Of a stretch of DNA of 64,000 bases, positions 1-10,119 are shown piece after piece. The stretch is from Luidia sarsii (Eukaryota; Echinodermata; Asteroidea; Paxillosida; Luidiidae), in assembly GCA_949987565.1 (NCBI GenBank), contig OX465101.1, positions 23,920,543 through 23,984,542 on the forward strand, in the 5' to 3' direction. Position 1 is the stretch's first letter, and each line of letters opens with the position of its first letter. The notes under the pieces are model-generated. The model saw only the letters and a program-made list of their open reading frames with translations. It did not search any database and had not been told where the DNA came from. Position numbers and translations under genes: made by a program.

Positions 1-6
1 TCGGTG

Positions 7-202
7 CAGATTTCAGGAACCTTGCTAATTCTTTCGGAATTCGATTGACTAGGCCAAGGGCTACGATCTGAACATAGTTTAAGCTTCATGGGGTGAATAT
101 TATTGGGTGATATTTAAAAGGAGGCATTACATGTGTCTTGCCCGAGATTCTTTGCAGTGTATTGTAAGCGCGTCACAATATACTTGGCTGTGCGCCTTCG
201 CT
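7..202 (+). repeat. Half-unit A of the satellite (shown in unit 1)
   Basis: First half of an apparent ancestral dimer. Anchor words shared in the same order with half-unit B (250-465) are: CAGAT at 7, TCTTTCG at 30, CGATTG at 42, CAAG then CTAC at 55-64, AGCTTC followed by TGG at 82-91, GAATA at 95, GATA at 109, AAGG at 118, TACATGTGT plus a further TTG at 128-140, and TTG.CTG..GCG at 184-194. The spacing from each word to its partner varies from 224 to 262 bp, which implies small insertions and deletions between the halves. This half carries most of the array's variant sites. That the halves are homologous is inference from collinear short matches; I did not compute an alignment score. Confidence 0.6.
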
Positions 203-249
203 CAAAGAACATGACTCTTTTGCCTTGAAATGATTCTTGGATTGAGTCT
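203..249 (+). repeat. Extra segment between half-units A and B (unit 1)
   Basis: About 47 bp with no partner in the other half when the collinear words are aligned. It may be an insertion after dimer formation or sequence lost from the other junction. It lies entirely inside the best-conserved part of the unit and includes the word CTTTTGCC. Only rare substitutions occur in it: T to A at offset 218 (units 89 and 102), C to T at 223 (units 6, 15, 129, 139), G to A at 232 and A to G at 241 (units 9 and 18). Confidence 0.45.
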
Positions 250-250
250 C

Positions 251-285
251 AGATATCTTGTCTTTCGATTGGATCCTCTCGAGAG
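251..285. repeat. Cluster of three short palindromes in the conserved core
   Basis: AGATATCT at 251-258, GGATCC at 271-276 and the 10 bp perfect palindrome CTCTCGAGAG at 276-285 lie within 35 bp. They recur at the same offsets in essentially every unit. The only break I noted in the 10 bp palindrome is CTCCCGAGAG in units 124 and 134 (near 56841 and 61440), which removes the XhoI site. The function is unknown; dyads like these can be binding sites for dimeric proteins, but nothing here identifies one. Confidence 0.6.
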
Positions 286-356
286 CATGTCAAGCTACAG
301 ATAGGTCAATTTTCAGCTTCTGGAACGAAATAATTTTGAGGATAATGACTAGAAGG

Positions 357-450
357 TAAAGACCGTCTGACACATACCCCTACATGTGTTTTGTTGACAG
401 TCGCATTGCCGGTACACTTATCAAACCGATGGCATCAGGGTACATTTGCC
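357..450 (+). repeat. Low-variation core 2 of the unit (unit 1 coordinates)
   Basis: A 94 bp stretch in which I saw only three variable positions over the window: offset 399 (A, G or T in GACAGTC), 411 (G or A, the A in units 57, 81, 88, 95 and 101) and 432 (G or A, the A in unit 93 and its copies). It holds the inverted repeat at 370-389 and the second TACATGTGT word. The stretch between the two cores, offsets 301-356, is again variable. Confidence 0.65.
370..389. repeat. Inverted repeat, 6 bp arms and 8 nt loop
   Basis: Arms ACACAT (370-375) and ATGTGT (384-389) are exact reverse complements separated by ACCCCTAC. I saw no unit in which either arm is changed. No T-run follows that would suit a bacterial terminator. 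If transcribed it could fold into a small hairpin; as DNA it could be a dyad binding site. Confidence 0.5.
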
Positions 451-920
451 TGCGCGTATTTCACTGCAGATTTCAGGTACCTTGCTAATTCTTTCGTGAA
501 TCGATTGACAAGGCCAAGGGCTACGATCTGAATATAGTTTCAGCTTCATGGGGTGAATATTATTGGGTGATATTTAAAAGGAGGCATTACATGTGTCTTG
601 CCCGAGATTCTTTGCAGTGTATTGTAAGCGCGTCACAATATACTTGGCTGTGCGCCTTCGCTCAAAGAACATGACTCTTTTGCCTTGAAATGATTCTTGG
701 ATTGAGTCTCAGATATCTTGTCTTTCGATTGGATCCTCTCGAGAGCATGTCAAGCTACAGATAGGTCAATTTTCAGCTTCTGGAACGAAATAGTTTTGAG
801 GATAATGACTAGAATGTAAAGACCGTCTGACACATACCCCTACATGTGTTTTGTTGACAGTCGCATTGCCGGTACACTTATCAAACCGATGGCATCAGGG
901 TACATTTGCCTGGGCGTGTT

Positions 921-1380
921 TCGGTGCAGATTTCAGGAACCTTGCTAATTCTTTCGGAAATCGATTGACTAGGCCAAGGGCTACGATCTGAACATAGTTT
1001 AAGCTTCATGGGGTGAATATTATTGGGTGATATTTAAAAGGAGGCATTACATGTGTCTTGCCCGAGATTCTTTGCAGTGTATTGTAAGCGCGTCACAATA
1101 TACTTGGCTGTGCGCCTTCGCTCAAAGAACATGACTCTTTTGCCTTGAAATGATTCTTGGATTGAGTCTCAGATATCTTGTCTTTCGATTGGATCCTCTC
1201 GAGAGCATGTCAAGCTACAGATAGGTCAATTTTCAGCTTCTGGAACGAAATAGTTTTGAGGATAATGACTAGAAGGTAAAGACCGTCTGACACATACCCC
1301 TACATGTGTTTTGTTGACAGTCGCATTGCCGGTACACTTATCAAACCGATGGCATCAGGGTACATTTGCCTGCGCGTATT
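921..1380 (+). repeat. Reference 460 bp satellite unit (unit 3, 'aac' type)
   Basis: This is a convenient type copy. It is 460 bp with 197 G+C (42.8%; 90 C, 107 G on this strand) and 18 CpG dinucleotides against about 20.9 expected, a ratio near 0.86. Its markers are GGAAC at offset 16, GGAAA at 36, GACTAGG at 47, TATTGGGTGA at 101, TTTAAAAG at 113 and a GCGCG end. The other main class carries GGTAC, GTGAA, GACAAGG, TAAAGGGCGA and TTTAGGAG at the same places. The unit holds one BamHI site (GGATCC, offset 271) and one XhoI site (CTCGAG, offset 278), so a BamHI digest should collapse the array to a 460 bp band. The phase is arbitrary. Confidence 0.95.
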
Positions 1381-4140
1381 TCACTGCAGATTTCAGGTAC
1401 CTTGCTAATTCTTTCGTGAATCGATTGACAAGGCCAAGGGCTACGATCTGAATATAGTTTCAGCTTCATGGGGTGAATATTAAAGGGCGATATTTAGGAG
1501 GAGGCATTACATGTGTCTTGCCGGAGATTCTTTGCAGTTTATTGTAAGCGCGTCACAATATACTTGGCTGTGCGCCTTCGCTCAAAGAACATGACTCTTT
1601 TGCCTTGAAATGATTCTTGGATTGAGTCTCAGATATCTTGTCTTTCGATTGGATCCTCTCGAGAGCATGTCAAGCTACAGATAGGTCAATTTTCAGCTTC
1701 TGGAACGAAATAGTTTTGAGGATAATGACTAGAATGTAAAGACCGTCTGACACATACCCCTACATGTGTTTTGTTGACAGTCGCATTGCCGGTACACTTA
1801 TCAAACCGATGGCATCAGGGTACATTTGCCTGGGCGTGTTTCGGTGCAGATTTCAGGAACCTTGCTAATTCTTTCGGAAATCGATTGACTAGGCCAAGGG
1901 CTACGATCTGAACATAGTTTAAGCTTCATGGGGTGAATATTATTGGGTGATATTTAAAAGGAGGCATTACATGTGTCTTGCCCGAGATTCTTTGCAGTGT
2001 ATTGTAAGCGCGTCACAATATACTTGGCTGTGCGCCTTCGCTCAAAGAACATGACTCTTTTGCCTTGAAATGATTCTTGGATTGAGTCTCAGATATCTTG
2101 TATTTCGATTGGATCCTCTCGAGAGCATGTCAAGCTACAGATAGGTCAATTTTCAGCTTCTGGAACGAAATAGTTTTGAGGATAATGACTAGAAGGTAAA
2201 GACCGTCTGACACATACCCCTACATGTGTTTTGTTGACAGTCGCATTGCCGGTACACTTATCAAACCGATGGCATCAGGGTACATTTGCCTGGGCGTGTT
2301 TCGGTGCAGATTTCAGATACCTTGCTAATTCTTTCGGAAATCGATTGACTAGGCCAAGGGCTACGATCTGAACATAGTTTAAGCTTCATGGGGTGAATAT
2401 TAATGGGTGATATTTAGAAGGAGGCATTACATGTGTCTTGCCCGAGATTCTTTGCAGTGTATTGTAAGCGCGTCACAATATACTTGGCTGTGCGCCTTCG
2501 CTCAAAGAACATGACTCTTTTGTCTTGAAATGATTCTTGGATTGAGTCTCAGATATCTTGTCTTTCGATTGGATCCTCTCGAGAGCATGTCAAGCTACAG
2601 ATAGGTCAATTTTCAGCTTCTGGAACGAAATAGTTTTGAGGATAATGACTAGAAGGTAAAGACCGTCTGACACATACCCCTACATGTGTTTTGTTGACAG
2701 TCGCATTGCCGGTACACTTATCAAACCGATGGCATCAGGGTACATTTGCCTGCGCGTATTTCACTGCAGATTTCAGGTACCTTGCTAATTCTTTCGTGAA
2801 TCGATTGACAAGGCCAAGGGCTACGATCTGAATATAGTTTAAGCTTCATGGGGTGAATATTAAAGGGCGATATTTAGGAGGAGGCATTACATGTGTCTTG
2901 CCGGAGATTCTTTGCAGTTTATTGTAAGCGCGTCACAATATACTTGGCTGTGCGCCTTCGCTCAAAGAACATGACTCTTTTGCCTTGAAATGATTCTTGG
3001 ATTGAGTCTCAGATATCTTGTCTTTCGATTGGATCCTCTCGAGAGCATGTCAAGCTACAGATAGGTCAATTTTCAGCTTCTGGAACGAAATAGTTTTGAG
3101 GATAATGACTAGAATGTAAAGACCGTCTGACACATACCCCTACATGTGTTTTGTTGACAGTCGCATTGCCGGTACACTTATCAAACCGATGGCATCAGGG
3201 TACATTTGCCTGGGCGTGTTTCGGTGCAGATTTCAGGAACCTTGCTAATTCTTTCGGAAATCGATTGACTAGGCCAAGGGCTACGATCTGAACATAGTTT
3301 AAGCTTCATGGGGTGAATATTATTGGGTGATATTTAAAAGGAGGCATTACATGTGTCTTGCCCGAGATTCTTTGCAGTGTATTGTAAGCGCGTCACAATA
3401 TACTTGGCTGTGCGCCTTCGCTCAAAGAACATGACTCTTTTGCCTTGAAATGATTCTTGGATTGAGTCTCAGATATCTTGTCTTTCGATTGGATCCTCTC
3501 GAGAGCATGTCAAGCTACAGATAGGTCAATTTTCAGCTTCTGGAACGAAATAGTTTTGAGGATAATGACTAGAATGTAAAGACCGTCTGACACATACCCC
3601 TACATGTGTTTTGTTGACGGTCGCATTGCCGGTACACTTATCAAACCGATGGCATCAGGGTACATTTGCCTGGGCGTGTTTCGGTGCAGATTTCAGGTAC
3701 CTTGCTAATTCTTTCGTGAATCGATTGACAAGGCCAAGGGCTACGATCTGAATATAGTTTAAGCTTCATGGGGTGAATATTAAAGGGCGATATTTAGGAG
3801 GAGGCATTACATGTGTCTTGCCCGAGATTCTTTGCAGTGTATTTTAAGCGCGTCACAATATACTTGGCTGTGCGCCTTCGCTCAAAGAACATGACTCTTT
3901 TGCCTTGAAATAATTCTTGGGTTGAGTCTCAGATATCTTGTCTTTCGATTGGATCCTCTCGAGAGCATGTCAAGCTACAGATAGGTCAATTTGCAGCTTC
4001 TGGAACGAAATAGTTTTGAGGATAATGACTAGAAGGTAAAGACCGTCTGACACATACCCCTACATGTGTTTTGTTGACAGTCGCATTGCCGGTACACTTA
4101 TCAAACCGATGGCATCAGGGTACATTTGCCTGGGCGTGTT

Positions 4141-7100
4141 TCGGTGCAGATTTCAGGAACCTTGCTAATTCTTTCGGAATTCGATTGACTAGGCCAAGGG
4201 CTACGATCTGAACATAGTTTAAGCTTCATGGGGTGAATATTATTGGGTGATATTTAAAAGGAGGCATTACATGTGTCTTGCCCGAGATTCTTTGCAGTGT
4301 ATTGTAAGCGCGTCACAATATACTTGGCTGTGCGCCTTCGCTCAAAGAACATGACTCTTTTGCCTTGAAATGATTCTTGGATTGAGTCTCAGATATCTTG
4401 TCTTTCGATTGGATCCTCTCGAGAGCATGTCAAGCTACAGATAGGTCAATTTTCAGCTTCTGGAACGAAATAATTTTGAGGATAATGACTAGAAGGTAAA
4501 GACCGTCTGACACATACCCCTACATGTGTTTTGTTGACAGTCGCATTGCCGGTACACTTATCAAACCGATGGCATCAGGGTACATTTGCCTGCGCGTATT
4601 TCACTGCAGATTTCAGGTACCTTGCTAATTCTTTCGTGAATCGATTGACAAGGCCAAGGGCTACGATCTGAATATAGTTTCAGCTTCATGGGGTGAATAT
4701 TATTGGGTGATATTTAAAAGGAGGCATTACATGTGTCTTGCCCGAGATTCTTTGCAGTGTATTGTAAGCGCGTCACAATATACTTGGCTGTGCGCCTTCG
4801 CTCAAAGAACATGACTCTTTTGCCTTGAAATGATTCTTGGATTGAGTCTCAGATATCTTGTCTTTCGATTGGATCCTCTCGAGAGCATGTCAAGCTACAG
4901 ATAGGTCAATTTTCAGCTTCTGGAACGAAATAGTTTTGAGGATAATGACTAGAATGTAAAGACCGTCTGACACATACCCCTACATGTGTTTTGTTGACAG
5001 TCGCATTGCCGGTACACTTATCAAACCGATGGCATCAGGGTACATTTGCCTGGGCGTGTTTCGGTGCAGATTTCAGGAACCTTGCTAATTCTTTCGGAAA
5101 TCGATTGACTAGGCCAAGGGCTACGATCTGAACATAGTTTAAGCTTCATGGGGTGAATATTATTGGGTGATATTTAAAAGGAGGCATTACATGTGTCTTG
5201 CCCGAGATTCTTTGCAGTGTATTGTAAGCGCGTCACAATATACTTGGCTGTGCGCCTTCGCTCAAAGAACATGACTCTTTTGCCTTGAAATGATTCTTGG
5301 ATTGAGTCTCAGATATCTTGTCTTTCGATTGGATCCTCTCGAGAGCATGTCAAGCTACAGATAGGTCAATTTTCAGCTTCTGGAACGAAATAGTTTTGAG
5401 GATAATGACTAGAAGGTAAAGACCGTCTGACACATACCCCTACATGTGTTTTGTTGACAGTCGCATTGCCGGTACACTTATCAAACCGATGGCATCAGGG
5501 TACATTTGCCTGCGCGTATTTCACTGCAGATTTCAGGTACCTTGCTAATTCTTTCGTGAATCGATTGACAAGGCCAAGGGCTACGATCTGAATATAGTTT
5601 CAGCTTCATGGGGTGAATATTAAAGGGCGATATTTAGGAGGAGGCATTACATGTGTCTTGCCGGAGATTCTTTGCAGTTTATTGTAAGCGCGTCACAATA
5701 TACTTGGCTGTGCGCCTTCGCTCAAAGAACATGACTCTTTTGCCTTGAAATGATTCTTGGATTGAGTCTCAGATATCTTGTCTTTCGATTGGATCCTCTC
5801 GAGAGCATGTCAAGCTACAGATAGGTCAATTTTCAGCTTCTGGAACGAAATAGTTTTGAGGATAATGACTAGAATGTAAAGACCGTCTGACACATACCCC
5901 TACATGTGTTTTGTTGACAGTCGCATTGCCGGTACACTTATCAAACCGATGGCATCAGGGTACATTTGCCTGGGCGTGTTTCGGTGCAGATTTCAGGAAC
6001 CTTGCTAATTCTTTCGGAAATCGATTGACTAGGCCAAGGGCTACGATCTGAACATAGTTTAAGCTTCATGGGGTGAATATTATTGGGTGATATTTAAAAG
6101 GAGGCATTACATGTGTCTTGCCCGAGATTCTTTGCAGTGTATTGTAAGCGCGTCACAATATACTTGGCTGTGCGCCTTCGCTCAAAGAACATGACTCTTT
6201 TGCCTTGAAATGATTCTTGGATTGAGTCTCAGATATCTTGTATTTCGATTGGATCCTCTCGAGAGCATGTCAAGCTACAGATAGGTCAATTTTCAGCTTC
6301 TGGAACGAAATAGTTTTGAGGATAATGACTAGAAGGTAAAGACCGTCTGACACATACCCCTACATGTGTTTTGTTGACAGTCGCATTGCCGGTACACTTA
6401 TCAAACCGATGGCATCAGGGTACATTTGCCTGGGCGTGTTTCGGTGCAGATTTCAGATACCTTGCTAATTCTTTCGGAAATCGATTGACTAGGCCAAGGG
6501 CTACGATCTGAACATAGTTTAAGCTTCATGGGGTGAATATTAATGGGTGATATTTAGAAGGAGGCATTACATGTGTCTTGCCCGAGATTCTTTGCAGTGT
6601 ATTGTAAGCGCGTCACAATATACTTGGCTGTGCGCCTTCGCTCAAAGAACATGACTCTTTTGTCTTGAAATGATTCTTGGATTGAGTCTCAGATATCTTG
6701 TCTTTCGATTGGATCCTCTCGAGAGCATGTCAAGCTACAGATAGGTCAATTTTCAGCTTCTGGAACGAAATAGTTTTGAGGATAATGACTAGAAGGTAAA
6801 GACCGTCTGACACATACCCCTACATGTGTTTTGTTGACAGTCGCATTGCCGGTACACTTATCAAACCGATGGCATCAGGGTACATTTGCCTGCGCGTATT
6901 TCACTGCAGATTTCAGGTACCTTGCTAATTCTTTCGTGAATCGATTGACAAGGCCAAGGGCTACGATCTGAATATAGTTTAAGCTTCATGGGGTGAATAT
7001 TAAAGGGCGATATTTAGGAGGAGGCATTACATGTGTCTTGCCGGAGATTCTTTGCAGTTTATTGTAAGCGCGTCACAATATACTTGGCTGTGCGCCTTCG

Positions 7101-8280
7101 CTCAAAGAACATGACTCTTTTGCCTTGAAATGATTCTTGGATTGAGTCTCAGATATCTTGTCTTTCGATTGGATCCTCTCGAGAGCATGTCAAGCTACAG
7201 ATAGGTCAATTTTCAGCTTCTGGAACGAAATAGTTTTGAGGATAATGACTAGAATGTAAAGACCGTCTGACACATACCCCTACATGTGTTTTGTTGACAG
7301 TCGCATTGCCGGTACACTTATCAAACCGATGGCATCAGGGTACATTTGCCTGGGCGTGTTTCGGTGCAGATTTCAGGAACCTTGCTAATTCTTTCGGAAA
7401 TCGATTGACTAGGCCAAGGGCTACGATCTGAACATAGTTTAAGCTTCATGGGGTGAATATTATTGGGTGATATTTAAAAGGAGGCATTACATGTGTCTTG
7501 CCCGAGATTCTTTGCAGTGTATTGTAAGCGCGTCACAATATACTTGGCTGTGCGCCTTCGCTCAAAGAACATGACTCTTTTGCCTTGAAATGATTCTTGG
7601 ATTGAGTCTCAGATATCTTGTCTTTCGATTGGATCCTCTCGAGAGCATGTCAAGCTACAGATAGGTCAATTTTCAGCTTCTGGAACGAAATAGTTTTGAG
7701 GATAATGACTAGAATGTAAAGACCGTCTGACACATACCCCTACATGTGTTTTGTTGACGGTCGCATTGCCGGTACACTTATCAAACCGATGGCATCAGGG
7801 TACATTTGCCTGGGCGTGTTTCGGTGCAGATTTCAGGTACCTTGCTAATTCTTTCGTGAATCGATTGACAAGGCCAAGGGCTACGATCTGAATATAGTTT
7901 AAGCTTCATGGGGTGAATATTAAAGGGCGATATTTAGGAGGAGGCATTACATGTGTCTTGCCCGAGATTCTTTGCAGTGTATTTTAAGCGCGTCACAATA
8001 TACTTGGCTGTGCGCCTTCGCTCAAAGAACATGACTCTTTTGCCTTGAAATAATTCTTGGGTTGAGTCTCAGATATCTTGTCTTTCGATTGGATCCTCTC
8101 GAGAGCATGTCAAGCTACAGATAGGTCAATTTGCAGCTTCTGGAACGAAATAGTTTTGAGGATAATGACTAGAAGGTAAAGACCGTCTGACACATACCCC
8201 TACATGTGTTTTGTTGACAGTCGCATTGCCGGTACACTTATCAAACCGATGGCATCAGGGTACATTTGCCTGGGCGTGTT
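4141..8280. repeat. HOR family I, copy 2
   Basis: Repeats copy 1 at a spacing of exactly 4,140 bp. All markers recur, including rare ones such as GGAATTCG in its first unit, TATTTCG in its fifth and TAATTCTTGG followed by GTTGAG in its ninth. I saw no difference from copy 1, which suggests a very recent duplication, efficient homogenisation or an assembly effect. Confidence 0.95.
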
Positions 8281-10119
8281 TCGGTGCAGATTTCAGGAAC
8301 CTTGCTAATTCTTTCGGAAATCGATTGACTAGGCCAAGGGCTACGATCTGAACATAGTTTAAGCTTCATGGGGTGAATATTATTGGGTGATATTTAAAAG
8401 GAGGCATTACATGTGTCTTGCCCGAGATTCTTTGCAGTGTATTGTAAGCGCGTCACAATATACTTGGCTGTGCGCCTTCGCTCAAAGAACATGACTCTTT
8501 TGCCTTGAAATGATTCTTGGATTGAGTCTCAGATATCTTGTCTTTCGATTGGATCCTCTCGAGAGCATGTCAAGCTACAGATAGGTCAATTTTCAGCTTC
8601 TGGAACGAAATAATTTTGAGGATAATGACTAGAAGGTAAAGACCGTCTGACACATACCCCTACATGTGTTTTGTTGACAGTCGCATTGCCGGTACACTTA
8701 TCAAACCGATGGCATCAGGGTACATTTGCCTGCGCGTATTTCACTGCAGATTTCAGGTACCTTGCTAATTCTTTCGTGAATCGATTGACAAGGCCAAGGG
8801 CTACGATCTGAATATAGTTTCAGCTTCATGGGGTGAATATTATTGGGTGATATTTAAAAGGAGGCATTACATGTGTCTTGCCCGAGATTCTTTGCAGTGT
8901 ATTGTAAGCGCGTCACAATATACTTGGCTGTGCGCCTTCGCTCAAAGAACATGACTCTTTTGCCTTGAAATGATTCTTGGATTGAGTCTCAGATATCTTG
9001 TCTTTCGATTGGATCCTCTCGAGAGCATGTCAAGCTACAGATAGGTCAATTTTCAGCTTCTGGAACGAAATAGTTTTGAGGATAATGACTAGAATGTAAA
9101 GACCGTCTGACACATACCCCTACATGTGTTTTGTTGACAGTCGCATTGCCGGTACACTTATCAAACCGATGGCATCAGGGTACATTTGCCTGGGCGTGTT
9201 TCGGTGCAGATTTCAGGAACCTTGCTAATTCTTTCGGAAATCGATTGACTAGGCCAAGGGCTACGATCTGAACATAGTTTAAGCTTCATGGGGTGAATAT
9301 TATTGGGTGATATTTAAAAGGAGGCATTACATGTGTCTTGCCCGAGATTCTTTGCAGTGTATTGTAAGCGCGTCACAATATACTTGGCTGTGCGCCTTCG
9401 CTCAAAGAACATGACTCTTTTGCCTTGAAATGATTCTTGGATTGAGTCTCAGATATCTTGTCTTTCGATTGGATCCTCTCGAGAGCATGTCAAGCTACAG
9501 ATAGGTCAATTTTCAGCTTCTGGAACGAAATAGTTTTGAGGATAATGACTAGAAGGTAAAGACCGTCTGACACATACCCCTACATGTGTTTTGTTGACAG
9601 TCGCATTGCCGGTACACTTATCAAACCGATGGCATCAGGGTACATTTGCCTGCGCGTATTTCACTGCAGATTTCAGGTACCTTGCTAATTCTTTCGTGAA
9701 TCGATTGACAAGGCCAAGGGCTACGATCTGAATATAGTTTCAGCTTCATGGGGTGAATATTAAAGGGCGATATTTAGGAGGAGGCATTACATGTGTCTTG
9801 CCGGAGATTCTTTGCAGTTTATTGTAAGCGCGTCACAATATACTTGGCTGTGCGCCTTCGCTCAAAGAACATGACTCTTTTGCCTTGAAATGATTCTTGG
9901 ATTGAGTCTCAGATATCTTGTCTTTCGATTGGATCCTCTCGAGAGCATGTCAAGCTACAGATAGGTCAATTTTCAGCTTCTGGAACGAAATAGTTTGAGG
10001 ATAATGACTAGAATGTAAAGACCGTCTGACACATACCCCTACATGTGTTTTGTTGACAGTCGCATTGCCGGTACACTTATCAAACCGATGGCATCAGGGT
10101 ACATTTGCCTGGGCGTGTT
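8281..10119. repeat. HOR family I, copy 3, truncated after four units
   Basis: Units start at 8281, 8741, 9201 and 9661. They match the first four units of copies 1 and 2 except for GGAAATCG instead of GGAATTCG in the first and a lost T in the fourth (TAGTTTGAGG near 9992), which makes that unit 459 bp. The next unit (10120) is not the expected fifth type, so the HOR ends here. Confidence 0.93.

Larger units (their letters stand above)
173..300 (+). repeat. Low-variation core 1 of the unit (unit 1 coordinates)
   Basis: Across the 139 units I found only eight variable positions in this 128 bp stretch (offsets 218, 223, 232, 241, 262, 279, 289, plus a change at 301 on its edge), each in only a few units and mostly inherited through HOR duplication. 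By contrast the preceding 172 bp has more than twenty-five variable positions, many changing between neighbouring units. The core contains three palindromes, AGATATCT, GGATCC and CTCTCGAGAG. A protein-binding or structural constraint is one explanation; preferential conversion of this stretch is another. No similarity to a known RNA gene or promoter was recognised. Confidence 0.7.
250..465 (+). repeat. Half-unit B of the satellite (unit 1, running 5 bp into unit 2)
   Basis: Second half of the apparent ancestral dimer. Partner words to half A are CAGAT at 250, TCTTTCG at 261, CGATTG at 266, CAAGCTAC at 291, TTTCAGCTTC then TGG at 311-323, GAAATA at 327, GATA at 341, TAGAAGG at 350-356, TACATGTGT plus a further TTG at 381-393, and TTGCCTG.GCG from 446. 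Some units make the similarity closer: those with TTTCAGCTTC in half A (for example unit 2, offset 78) match half B over ten bases, and units with TAGAAGG in half A (for example unit 6) match half B over seven. About 18 bp before the TACATGTGT word is extra here. Confidence 0.6.
1..4140. repeat. HOR family I, 9-unit repeat, copy 1
   Basis: Nine units starting at 1, 461, 921, 1381, 1841, 2301, 2761, 3221 and 3681. Each has a recognisable combination of markers: unit 1 GGAATTCG and TAATTTTG; unit 2 TTTCAGCTTC; unit 4 CCGGAG with GTTTATTG; unit 5 TATTTCG at offset 261; unit 6 CAGATACC, TAATGGGTGA and TGTCTTG; unit 7 CCGGAG with AAGCTTC; unit 8 GACGGTC; unit 9 ATTTTAAG, TAATTCTTGG and ATTTGCAG. 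The window may start inside a longer run of this HOR. Confidence 0.95.

Noticed and set aside
111..120. TATTTAAAAG as a TATA-like promoter element
   Set aside because: It exists only in the 'aac' class; the other classes have TTTAGGAG or TTTAGAAG. Nothing downstream looks like a transcribed gene. A role cannot be supported.
114..211. A Shine-Dalgarno-like AAAGGAGG followed six bases later by ATG and a 27-codon frame ending in TGA, in every unit (131-214 in unit 1)
   Set aside because: The frame is tiny and its variants are mostly amino-acid changing (codons 5, 7, 10 and 12), with no sign of protein constraint. An array of this size points to a eukaryote, where such a ribosome site has no role. 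Judged coincidental.
131..226. A 31-32 codon ATG frame on the minus strand within each unit, and a 28-codon one around 197-282
   Set aside because: Lengths are what chance gives in 460 bp, no recognisable motif is present, and the frames do not continue into neighbouring units.
185..270. RNA polymerase III A-box-like TGGCTGTGCG and B-box-like TTTCGATTGG, suggesting a tRNA-derived element
   Set aside because: Both deviate at key positions, the spacing is too long, and a TTTT lies between them. No cloverleaf or SINE tail is seen.
173..300. The conserved core as a repeated small RNA gene (5S rRNA, U snRNA, spliced leader or histone-type cluster)
   Set aside because: I compared it from memory with the conserved words of 5S, U1, U2, U4, U5, U6 and spliced-leader RNAs and saw no match. 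A structural RNA search would settle it.
314..330. Minus-strand TTTCGTTCCAGAAGCTG as a CENP-B box
   Set aside because: It fits only about six of the nine essential positions of the box (TTCG and the A fit, CGGG does not) and lies in a variable part of the unit, where several types change it.
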